Origin: Antedon mediterranea
Lineage: Eukaryota > Echinodermata > Crinoidea > Comatulida > Antedonidae
Direction of reading: 5' to 3'
Length of the DNA stretch: 64,000 nt
NCBI RefSeq assembly: GCF_964355755.1
Contig: NC_092671.1
Location: forward strand, 17,579,501 to 17,643,500
Shown here: positions 45,301-54,657 of the stretch, piece by piece
Position numbering within the stretch: the first letter of the stretch is position 1
How the letters are laid out: the number at the start of each line of letters is the position of its first letter
Notes under the pieces: generated by a model
What the model was told of the DNA's origin: nothing
Database searches by the model: none
Seen by the model: the letters and a program-made list of their open reading frames with translations, nothing else
Made by a program: the position numbers and the translations under genes

Positions 45301-48300
45301 TTCATGTCAAAATCTATTTTACTAATATTTTACTATTGTACAGATTATCATCATGGCAGATGATCCCAATGAAATAAGTGCAGCAACAAATAAAAAAAAA
45401 AACCACATCTTGCGGTGAAACATTTAATTATTGTATACCTCGTGTCTTACTTACCCTAAGAATGTAGCTATGCCGAACACTACCCAAATTTGATTAAGGT
45501 AGAGTGAAAACGAAAAGAACACCATTCCGACGAACGTAAGAATATACACCACAACGGTCGTCCCTCTAATTATAAACAAATAATAGAATTTAAGATTTCT
45601 GAAATTATTTAAGTTTGGTTCCTACTACAGACGCAACGCAATGACGTAAACGCAACTAAGGCGAGTTGACCAATCATGACTGTTAAATAATCCATCGCTT
45701 GTGATTGGTCAAATAAGTTTGCTTTGCGTAATGTCCTTGCGTTGAGTCCTAGTGGGAACCAAGAATTAGTCGATAATGCATGTTTATGTCAGTTTGAGGC
45801 AAGCCCGATGTTATTGAACTTAATGGTTACACAAAATATCTATGTTGCTTTTATCTGATTCACTCAATTTTATTTTTCATTAAACTTTGTTCAACGAGGG
45901 TAGACTTTATACTAATATTGATCATACCGATATGTTCTTGTTTTATCCAACCAGTAACCCATAACAGCTGAGCCTCCAAGTCCAGCTAAAACGATTGCAA
46001 GTCCTATCAATCCAACCATTTGTTCCTCACCCTGATATAAATAATAACATATTGGTGAAATTTTTTTCCCTAAATCTGACGTAATTGTACTTTACTGTAA
46101 TTGTATTGTATAACGTATGAGTATACTATACTAACATTCACACATCAGACTTAAGGGCAAACATTTGACCACTTAACTTAAGCTTAACTTGGACGCAACG
46201 AAAAGGACGTAGGCGAAACGCAAATGATTTGACTATTCACAAGCAATGGATTATTCAAAATGCTGATTGTCATTGGTCAACTTGCTTGCGTGGCGTCTAC
46301 GTCACCTTCTTGCGCTGTGCCGCAGTGGGAATCAAGCTCCCTGACGCAAAGCTACTTCCAAATACATTCAATTATCTTAGCATAAGAAATAATCATCTCA
46401 GAAGAGTAAAATTTAAATTTACTGGTTCAAAGACAACCCGAATTTAATTAAACTCCACATAATGTATAGTATTTCTAATTGTGTTATCAATGTTGCCGCC
46501 AACATATCGAAGGTGCTGGACTATTTTACTTCACTGTTTTGACATGTTAGGCACACGTGTTTCATATTCATTTTTTTGTTTTGTAAATGAATGTCGTTCT
46601 CTTGATTATCCACGTATTCAAGCCAAAGAGTTTGATTTTCTTCAAACAATTAAGCCTAATAATAATGTTATTAATAAAGCTATAATGTTATTATTATCTA
46701 ATATACATATTTTCGATTTCGATGTATTTCTTGATTTTCTAAATTAGATTTCACCTAAAATACAGCGTACATACCGGGAACTCAGAAAGTACTATCTGAT
46801 TCAATAGAGTTGATACGGCGTAGAACGATCCCACGTTGACACCTGATTAAAAAAAAGGTTTTAATGTAAAGGAGTGTTTCATAATTCAGTCAACATGATA
46901 TCTTCTAAAGTACATCCCAGAAAGTATAAAGTGCACTACAAATTGTAAATATATAACCATTTTAAATTCAAAATATGCCTACCTTTCAAAATGGTTGAAA
47001 ATGTTTGATAACTCCGACAAGTAAAAATGATAACCTTAATTCTAAATAGTCATGTAGGCCTAAACATCATTAGAAAAACCCGTGACTATTTAGAATTAGG
47101 TTCTCGTTATGCTTAAGCAATAAATACTCAACACATTTAATTACTCGGTAGGCCTACCGTTCACTTTATTTAACCATCGTGCACAACCTCCTGCCCAGAA
47201 CTCCCCAGTGCTGTACAAAAATACCTCGTCTATCATTTTTAATAAACGATTTTGGTTGAACAAAATTATTTGCACATTGTAGAATTTTATTTGCACATTT
47301 AACGTCAGAACTGATCGTTTTTACATTTAACGGCGTGATGTTTGCACATTAGTGGGTTAATACATCTTTACAGATTTGAGGGTGCCATGTTTGCACAAAT
47401 GTGGATGTTTGTCCATTTGAGGGAAACCTTTTGCACATTTCACGGCTCAACAACACTTACCATACGTTACGATCAGAAAGACAAAATTTCTATTTCTTAG
47501 AAGTGCCTTAATGGACAGCATATAAGAATCTTCTTTTCCCGCTTCTTTGTTCGTCAGTCGTGCCTTGCTAGGTGGCGTCGGTGGCTCTGCTTGGTAAACT
47601 AAAAGAAGTATCAAAACAACAGTATTAGGCCTACAGTATCAGAAACTCGGATAGATATTAAAGTAGTAACAGTAGTATAGATTAACACTTGTCGCTTGTT
47701 TATTCTTTGATGGCGTACTCGCGAGTCGGTATCTGCTGCTGCACACACAAATTAACGATAAGTAGGCTTTTTATTCATTATTCTGAATATAACTTAAGGT
47801 CACCTCAGTGTGAACAAGAAATCGAATAATTGTGCATTTGTACTGGTACATATATGTCCATACATGCAAAATACAGTACCGTACGTATTATTCGATGAAC
47901 TACATTTTAAAATTTGTAATAATTTCCTCGTGGTAGTAGGCCTACTTACAAAATACAACCAACAGAAATAACACCGTAGTAATGATAGCGGTTCCTAAAA
48001 ACATATTTCTCATGTGTTCTTCTACGTCATCGTCGTTTGGTACAATGTATGGAGGTAGAACGAATCCAAGAGCAACACCAACCTGTAAACAAATGTAAGC
48101 AGTGACAGGAGATGAGATTTGCTGAGAAATATAATGTAAACCGCGTCAATATTTACTACTAGTAGGCCTACTACTTTACAGTGTCGTCGCAGAGAGGTCC
48201 ATGTAGGCTTACTTCGCCGCCTGGCCTACCTTAGAAATACACCTCACAAGATTTCTCCATTCGTTTATATGTGCAATTGCTTTTGTTGAGTTTCAAGTTA

Positions 48301-49788
48301 GTTTCATTATTTATAATATAAAGAATTAAGATCAATGAAGCTAAAGATCTATTAATATCATCCTATATTATACTTAGACATTAAGTACCAGCAACAGCAA
48401 ATATAACCCTTTCCCTGGAAACTTGATTGAATCTTAGCATTTTTTCAAATGTTAGTTGAGAGGGAATATAGTTCCATAAATTTCGTTTTCCCCCAGGAAA
48501 TTGAACCAGTTCTCAACTTTGATTGACCTTATCCACTGATTTGCCTTGGGCCTAGCCCATATCGGCCTAAGTAAATACAAACCACTAAACAGTGTTTTTG
48601 ACTGATAATAATAATAATAATAATAATTAGTAATAATAATTTATTGTTTTCTCTTTTGCAGTAGATGCACAATTCTTTTACAGTGGTTTAAATATACATA
48701 ATAATTCACATAAAATAATAGTTAAGTTATGAAATTGTAAGTAAATACGGAGAAATAATAATAAAAAGTTGTGTCATGTAATAATACTATAATGTTTCAT
48801 TTCGTTCTTTCCATGCAGTTTTTTTTAAATAATTTACAAAATAAGTAAAAGATTATAGTTAAAATTGGTTGTTTGTTGAATTGGGTATCTTTATGATTTT
48901 CGATTGTCAAAAAAGTTGGGGTAGTTAAGTTCAAGGACACTTATTGTGAATAGTCCCATATATGTTATGTACCGGTAGATCATTATGGTAAAGATCTTGC
49001 TGAAGTTGTTTAAATATTGAATTTCTAATATTACTTAATCTACAACAAATTAATACCAATTGAATAGAATAACATTCGGCCTATAGAAGATACAAACAAT
49101 CATGTATAATTTACATGTGAACAATTATGATATAGGCCTACTCAATATCATATCATGTGTTTGTTCGTAAAATTGAATGAACTGAAATAAAATGAAATAC
49201 CTGGTTTCCAAAAACACCAATAGCACAGGCAGTTGACACTTGGTCACCACCAAACCAAGTGGCGGCAACATGAGCTGGCATACCAAGGATGAAAACCTGA
49301 GCGACAGAACATATAGACTGCCCTATGAACGCTAAAGCAAATCGGCTTGGTAGTGCACCTACGAAGCGAAGCCATCCTCCCAAACAGTTCAAACTACTGC
49401 CAAGAAGACCTATAACCTTCAATCCACGTTTATCTAATAACCAAGTCACTGGAAATATCAATGGAATATATAAAAGCATAAATATCATAGAAAGCCAGTC
49501 AACTGCAAGAGTAGAAACATCGTAATAATCTGCTACTACATTTGATATTGAAGCATATTGAATCCACTGAGCAGCATTTGTCATAGATACTAAACAGAAT
49601 ATAGTTAACATGAACCATCGACGTGTATATACAATCGGCTCTCCAACCAATTGTGAAGATTCATCCGATTTAGATGCAATGCCTATGTCGATTTCTCTTC
49701 CTTCCTGAATGTCACCTTTGTATAGTGGTTTTGTCTGAGGGTCCGTAACATCAGCAACAGTAACGGGGTCGCTTACGGGTTCCGACAT
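42232..49788 (-). CDS. FLVCR: FLVCR-family (SLC49) major facilitator transporter, 9 exons
   Basis: Exons in order of translation: 49788-49201, 48082-47950, 47598-47461, 46842-46775, 46031-45928, 45565-45455, 45086-44981, 43067-42956, 42317-42232. They join in frame with GT-AG introns into 481 aa, a little shorter than vertebrate FLVCR1/2. The protein is a 12-helix plasma- or mitochondrial-membrane carrier. Vertebrate members move choline and ethanolamine, and heme transport has been proposed. Diagnostic stretches are [82 protein letters not shown] and IKSDLRR. The ~55-residue N-terminus is acidic and cytosolic. The ATG has A at -3. FLVCR1 versus FLVCR2 cannot be decided, and an invertebrate pro-orthologue is likely. 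Introns carry many MITE family C copies. Confidence 0.94.
42421..42535. mobile_element. MITE family C, partial copy (FLVCR intron 8)
   Basis: Begins taaagcttggttccaacaag and carries gacgcaacgcgagtttacca. The right half is eroded. Confidence 0.6.
42544..42679. mobile_element. MITE family C, near-perfect palindromic copy
   Basis: taagcttggtttccactagaac mirrored by gttctagtgggaaccaagctta. The arms run through acgcaaggacgtaaacgcaa/ttgcgtttacgtccttgcgt. Confidence 0.95.
42956..43067 (-). CDS. FLVCR: FLVCR exon 8 (aa 417-454)
   Basis: Encodes [15 protein letters not shown] and [19 protein letters not shown], the last helices. Acceptor atttctag, donor gtatgc. Confidence 0.93.
43378..43680. repeat. 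Left member of a large inverted repeat, with expanded 18-bp array
   Basis: The array at 43411-43500 has five units of tttgtgcaaacaaccaca. Outside it, atctgcaaagatgtattaat and catcacaccgttaaatgtaa are inverted relative to 47255-47452. Confidence 0.85.
43974..44605. repeat. Segment bounded by two cggt-rich runs (FLVCR intron 7)
   Basis: tcggtcggttggttggtcgg at the left and tcggtcggtcggtcggtaaa at the right lie in the same orientation, both followed by taaacact. The interior is rich in gcgcg and cgta words resembling the centre of the 16.7-18.2 kb element. Confidence 0.5.
44655..44775. repeat. Partial copy of the gtgcaaa repeat
   Basis: gatttgcacatttagaatta, cgtcagaactgatcgttt and gtgccatgtttg match 47255-47400 in the same orientation. 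Confidence 0.7.
44981..45086 (-). CDS. FLVCR: FLVCR exon 7 (aa 381-416)
   Basis: Encodes [20 protein letters not shown] and [13 protein letters not shown], the most conserved stretch of the family. Confidence 0.96.
45455..45565 (-). CDS. FLVCR: FLVCR exon 6 (aa 344-381)
   Basis: Encodes [20 protein letters not shown] and [11 protein letters not shown]. Phase 2 in and phase 2 out. Confidence 0.9.
45609..45767. mobile_element. MITE family C copy (FLVCR intron 5)
   Basis: aagtttggttcctactacag and gtcctagtgggaaccaagaa ends, with gaccaatcatgac opposed to tgattggtcaaa. Confidence 0.85.
45928..46031 (-). CDS. FLVCR: FLVCR exon 5 (aa 310-344)
   Basis: Encodes [20 protein letters not shown] and [12 protein letters not shown], the MFS loop with a DKT-R signature. 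Confidence 0.92.
46178..46338. mobile_element. MITE family C copy (FLVCR intron 4)
   Basis: ttaagcttaacttggacgca and gccgcagtgggaatcaagct ends, with ttcacaagcaatgga opposed to gattgtcattggtcaac. Confidence 0.75.
46775..46842 (-). CDS. FLVCR: FLVCR exon 4 (aa 287-309)
   Basis: A short 68-nt exon encoding [30 protein letters not shown] is a family signature. Confidence 0.92.
47255..47452. repeat. Right member of the large inverted repeat
   Basis: tttgcacatttaacgtcaga, ttaacggcgtgatgtttgca and atttcacggctcaacaac are inverted relative to 43378-43680. It ends only a few bases from the exon 3 donor. Confidence 0.85.
47461..47598 (-). CDS. FLVCR: FLVCR exon 3 (aa 241-287)
   Basis: Encodes the cytosolic loop with [14 protein letters not shown] and then [20 protein letters not shown], entering helix 7. 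Confidence 0.92.
47950..48082 (-). CDS. FLVCR: FLVCR exon 2 (aa 197-241)
   Basis: Encodes [19 protein letters not shown] and [15 protein letters not shown], corresponding to helices 5 and 6. Confidence 0.93.
48083..49200 (-). other. FLVCR intron 1
   Basis: 1.1 kb, with an (AAT)n microsatellite at 48606-48635. No other feature was recognised. Confidence 0.8.
49201..49788 (-). CDS. FLVCR: FLVCR exon 1 (aa 1-196), start codon
   Basis: Begins [14 protein letters not shown] and carries helices 1-4, including [15 protein letters not shown] and [20 protein letters not shown]. Ends at GVFGNQ in phase 0 before gtattt. Confidence 0.95.
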
Positions 49789-51040
49789 TCTCCCGATAAC
49801 GTTCGTAAAAAAGCAGGTCTAAATCAAAATGAAGTTCAGTTGTACATACAGTATACCAAATGGTCTGGTGACGTTTTATAATAGCTAATAGAAGCTGATT
49901 GGCGGAACTGAATCAACTTAACTTACCAGGTACCTAAATAACAAAGTGTAACAAAAACCCTACAAAACACATCGATCATAATAAATTCATCTTTGAATTC
50001 TGAATTTTACCTTGAGGCGTAGGTTATTATAACTTGTCTGACAATTTACATTTTTCAGTACCAGTAGGTCTATAATTGAATAACAAAAATTCTGAACTAT
50101 ATTTTTCAGATTAAAACAAAAATTCAAACTAATTAGTAGTAGTTTAATTTATATTAAACTATTAAAATTATTTTTTATTCTAAATATTACTTTATTGGTA
50201 GACTTGCCCCAAGTCACTATTCTCTTTTTTTTTGTGTTGTAATGTTTCTTTGTTTCCGTCCAGCTCAAGTATACGTATGACACGCCATGTATGTCATAAA
50301 TAAAACATTTTACCAATAGTAAGCAAAATCAAGATTACGTTAGTGGTTGGTGTTTAATATAGTTTGTGGTTAATATTACCAGGGGAGAGTGAAATTTGCC
50401 TGGTATTACGTTTGTCGTACTTTTGTGGTGTTCTTACGGTAATCTTGATAGCAAACATTTTATCTATTTACAATTCAGACATGTAGGTCAGCCTATATCA
50501 CTTCAAAACGTAGCATTGTATGATATATTGAGAGAGAGATAGCGATTTACTATACAATATGTATTGCATTATGCATATATTGATGGTGCATGTTTGGACA
50601 AAATGAACCAGGGGCGATAAAACAACCAAATGAACGACACCCCTAGCAGGATGTTTTTCTTTGCGCATATTCTGATTTAATCATGAGTTGGTGAAGATCT
50701 CTCAGTTAAAGATAAAAATAGCATCATTACTAATGTCAAGAACCATAGTTAGTAACTATACCGAATAAGACTTATTTTTCAGACGATCGGTTATTAACCT
50801 TTTTATGACGCGGCCATCATCATCTGAATAAATATGAAAATGAAATAAGGTTGTTCAAATAAATAGCCTTTTATACCGATAGCAACATATACGTGTATAC
50901 TCTGTACCAATATAAAACCCATTGTTACGTAGCCCGTAGTTAGGTGACTCACAGTTATAAATCGATTAAAGGTAAAGGTGAGTCCCGTGTTTATTCTGAA
51001 CGTAGGGGAATAAGCTGTTAGGAGCTCATTGTACTAAGCC
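49789..51040. other. Region upstream of the FLVCR gene
   Basis: Expected to contain the 5' UTR and promoter, but no TATA box or clear 5' exon could be fixed. No other gene was seen. Confidence 0.5.
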
Positions 51041-51049
51041 TCGGCATTA

Positions 51050-51213
51050 TGTGTTAGGGTGGCCAGTTCCTTTCCACGCCGCCTTTTTTCTCCCTATTTT
51101 CAACTAGGTACTCATTTACAGCTGAGTGGACTGGAAGTTGTCGGGAATTGAACCCGGGTCTATATGTATGACATGACAGTCAAGTGTCCTAACCACTCGG
51201 CTATCCAACTCCT
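51050..51213 (-). mobile_element. tRNA-derived SINE
   Basis: On the minus strand the head reads as a tRNA, with A box TAGCCGAGTGGTTAGG (51203-51188) and B box GGGTTCAATTCC (51155-51144). It is followed by a non-tRNA body (agtccactcagctgtaaatg). The acceptor stem pairs over only about four bases, so a SINE fits better than a working tRNA gene. Confidence 0.75.
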
Positions 51214-52025
51214 AATTATTAAATCGATTTATGGAGGGAAAATTTCGAACCCAAAATAGCCTATATTGATAGTATGAATTATTGTTTTGATCACCAAAAT
51301 ATTTGTTTTAATTGTATAATTCACTCAGAAAGCTCCTCGTGATGCAAGATTTGAAATGAGTGGCATTGTGTAATGTTTACATTCTCCATCTTTGAGCGGT
51401 GTTTGGTGGTTCAGGTTCTATAGGTGCCAGTGGGCGTATAGTCACCATTTACATTTAGGCTAAAGGGAAATCTCCTAACTAAGTGAATACAATTTATGGA
51501 AAATACCTGAATATTTATTAAGTTAATATATATCTCACTTAAAAGTGTGACTGGTAATTACGACCCTGGTTACTCTTTCACTCCCAAGTGTTTCGGTTTC
51601 GTCGCATTTAACACAACAAATGTAGCCTATTTATGCGATTGAATGGAGTTGAATACCGATATCGTTGGTGTAATTGTCAATGCCCAATTAGACCTACTCA
51701 TGGGTTCATGTCCTGCAATACTATGAATCCGCTTTGTTTTTCGATTGTAGGCCCTCTTGGCCTGATTTAGCTCAATATAAATCTTTAGAGCAACTTCTGT
51801 ATGTTTTTTATATACATATTTAGGATTAATTATTGTTGCCCTATGTTGTTCTCAGTAAAGTTGGTAACGCTTTAGGCCTAACATCATACTAAATATCTAT
51901 ATTATGCACTTTGCATAGTTAATGAATTGGAAAATATTTGACCCTCATCGCCTCGTTGGAGGAACGTCAAATTGTATTACCTTATACTATATTCTATACA
52001 TTCTCATTGAAGAAGCGTTTGTACT
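51214..52025. other. Intergenic DNA, no gene seen
   Basis: The start (ggaaaatttcgaacccaaaa, gatagtatgaattatt) resembles 56297-56335, so a diverged dispersed repeat is likely. The remainder shows nothing. Confidence 0.45.
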
Positions 52026-52445
52026 TTCGCACTTTGTAATAATCGTTGCACTTTGTAATGTCTGACGCACTTTATAACGTTATAAAGTGTAAAACTTTTC
52101 GCACTTGGTAATAACTTCTGTCGCACTTTGTAATAATCGAGCTGTCGCACTTTGTAATAGGCCTAACTGCCTGTCGCACTTTGTAATAACGAAAGCTGTC
52201 GCACTTTGTAATAACTGCCTGTTGCACTTTGTAATAACGAAAGCTGTCGCACTTTGTAATAATCGTCGCACTTTGTAATATCTGTCGCACTTTGTAACCA
52301 AATTGTCACACTTATCGCACTTGGTAATAACTTCTGTCGCACTTTGTAATAATCGAGTTGTGCACTTTGTAATAACTGGCTGCCGAACTTTGTAATAACG
52401 AAAGCTGTTACACTTTGTAATAACTGCTGTCGCACTTTGTAATAA
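52026..52445. repeat. Array of interspersed short repeats (cgcactttgtaataa)
   Basis: About 18 copies of tcgcactttgtaataa separated by variable short spacers such as cgaaagctg, ctgcctg and tcgagctg. Two larger blocks (52103-52165 and 52318-52375) repeat the same spacer order. Confidence 0.92.
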
Positions 52446-52669
52446 CATTTTTAAACTGGTTATTTCATAAAAAACCTGCCTTATCTAACAACACGTATAC
52501 CTTACTTTAGCAGAAACACCGAACGAACGAATGGGTATTATTAAAAATACGCTAACATTAACTCGTAGTGCATATATAGCGCATCTGGGTGGTAAGCCGA
52601 GTCGCAACAATATTAGTGAAACGCGTAAATACATTGTAGCAATTTATTCACAAAGATTATTAAATAATC

Positions 52670-52742
52670 TATTTAAACAGGTTATTACAGTGCGAAAACA
52701 GTTTTAAAAAGTGCAACAGGTTATTACAAAGTGCGACAGTAC
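52670..52742. repeat. Inverted copies of the same short repeat
   Basis: aacaggttattacagtgcga and aacaggttattacaaagtgc are the reverse complement of the array unit at 52026-52445. Confidence 0.85.
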
Positions 52743-54485
52743 AACCATTCAAAACGAATAATATAAAGGTTCGTAGTTTATCATGTGAGCTTCTCATTCA
52801 TCTTGATCAGTTTAAAACTTTTTAAATGACCTCTGTTAATATGAGGGGTAACAGGTGAGAAGCCACGCGTTACAAAGCAGTACCTGTCCGAACAAAGACG
52901 ATCAATTCATTATGAGCTCCTTCATAATGTGTCTTTTATCATTCACATATTGCATTTCAATTATAAATATCCATCGCTTCCACTTAAAGCCTCAATAGTT
53001 CCGGTACATTCTTCTTCGTATATCTGATTATTATTAAATAAGGTTAGGCTTTCATTCAACTTTCAAATTTGTTAAAAAACAAAGGTCAATCAATAAAAGT
53101 GTTACTTTACGTATATATGATATTGGAAATAATATAACAGCAAGAATTGATATTTTAAAGTTAAATATCACCCTTATTAAATATGGTTAAAAAAAAAAAA
53201 TAAATAAATAATGCATGTAAGCTATGTATTGTTCAAAATGAATATTGCGCCCTCGTCGGCCAAGTTATTTTCAAACTTTTTTCTTATCTATTTCTGTTTC
53301 ATTTTCAATTTTGTTATAGTATTTTTTTCTGTTTATGTTTTCAATAAAAATGCTAGAACAACTTGGTTTCGTTTTGCTTTTGTTTTAGGGATTAACAAAA
53401 TAGTACCGGTATGGCATACCAAAAAAAGGGTTACACTGAGACTAACATACTGCTATTATTAGGAACTAGGACTAAAACATGGGAAAAAATTGATTGATAA
53501 AAAAAAATATATATATATATATATAAATATAAATATAATTCATTCTAACACTCATTGTCAATGATAATTATAATATCCGTCACGATCGCGGTTTCCGTAT
53601 TTGACATAAATGGATGCATGCTGTACAGACAAAAAAAAAACCTCGTATTCTTAAATATTCATTAAGTTTTTACGATTATAATAAGGTCAATATATATAAG
53701 GCCCTAAATACATGGTGTAAAAATGAGAATTACTTTTTCTTGAAAAACATAGTGACGTACATACAAGGAATTCCTAAATGTATTTTAATATCCATTTTAT
53801 TCCGTGTCCGTTCTCACTAAGTAGAGGCATAAAATTTGTCATGATCACGGTCCCTTGTTGGTATTAATAAGTCGTAAAACAAGAGTATAACACGAAGATT
53901 AGTGTAATTTGTGATGCAAGTCACGCAACTTAGATCCATCTAGAAAGTTGTTTATCAGACGAATGTCATATTATCTTTTTAAAATCTCGTAACATCACAT
54001 TTTGCGATGAAGATTACAATAACGTTTAACAACTGCAATGCAATGATTGTGATGATGAGATGATGATGATGATGATGAAAAAATGCTGATAAGATGAGCA
54101 GAAGATAATTTGATAATAATATGATCTAGGTGATAACATGGTTGATGTGGAGCAGGCCTCTATTCAGAAGGCCAGTCAATTCATACCGGGATTCATACAA
54201 TATATTTTGCAATACACATATTCTCCGAACTAGTATTGTGATGATAAAGACGATAATTTCAATGAACAATTATGGTACGTTTAAGATGATGGGATTACGA
54301 TTACACAAGCCGCCTCATTTAATCAGGAAAGAAAAATAGAGCTAAATGAAATTAATACTAATAGATTTAACGATTTTCGGGACAGTTCTAGTTTTAACTA
54401 CTTTGGCGCCCTCTATTTAAACAATTGTAAGAAGTTTCAGACTACATGTGTATTGCACCGTGATGTTTACTGAAGTGTCAACCAG
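52743..54485. other. Intergenic DNA with simple repeats
   Basis: Contains an (AT)n run near 53505-53526 and a (GAT)n run at 54052-54077. Hydrophobic open frames here look like AT-rich chance. No gene is supported. Confidence 0.5.
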
Positions 54486-54572
54486 TTGGTACTTAGCAAG
54501 TGTGTTTATGCAACTGTACTGAAATACTGTGAGAAAAGTTTGACAAGAAAAGTTTATGACATAGCCTACACG

Positions 54573-54657
54573 ATGATAATCAAGAGGCGAATATTCTGGA
54601 TTCTTTGGGTTCTTGTAATCAGCAAGTTGGGCCTAGCAATGGAAGAGGAAGAACTAA
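54573..54657 (+). CDS. Candidate first coding exon: signal peptide of an unknown secreted or membrane protein
   Basis: From the ATG at 54573 the frame gives MIIKRR, then a hydrophobic core IFWILWVLVISKLGLA, then MEEEEL. This has the basic, hydrophobic, small-residue layout of a signal peptide with a likely cleavage after GLA. The exon ends at a consensus donor gtaagt in phase 1, the usual phase after signal-peptide exons. The frame is open upstream to another ATG at 54486. I do not recognise the protein. A possible but weak continuation is 58610-58662. The gene may instead continue past the window with a very long first intron. Confidence 0.4.

Noticed and set aside
46229-46747. Two short plus-strand frames in the FLVCR gene
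   Set aside because: The first lies over a MITE family C copy and the second is in AT-rich intron. Neither shows coding character.
51137-51213. Functional tRNA gene
   Set aside because: A and B boxes are good but the acceptor stem pairs over only about four bases and a SINE body follows.
52026-52445. CRISPR-like array
   Set aside because: This is animal DNA, the spacers are short, irregular and recurrent, and no cas-like genes exist. A foldback or minisatellite origin is more fitting.
53211-53462. Small hydrophobic membrane protein
   Set aside because: AT-rich DNA readily gives Phe/Ile/Leu frames; there is no homology, no start context and no splice support.
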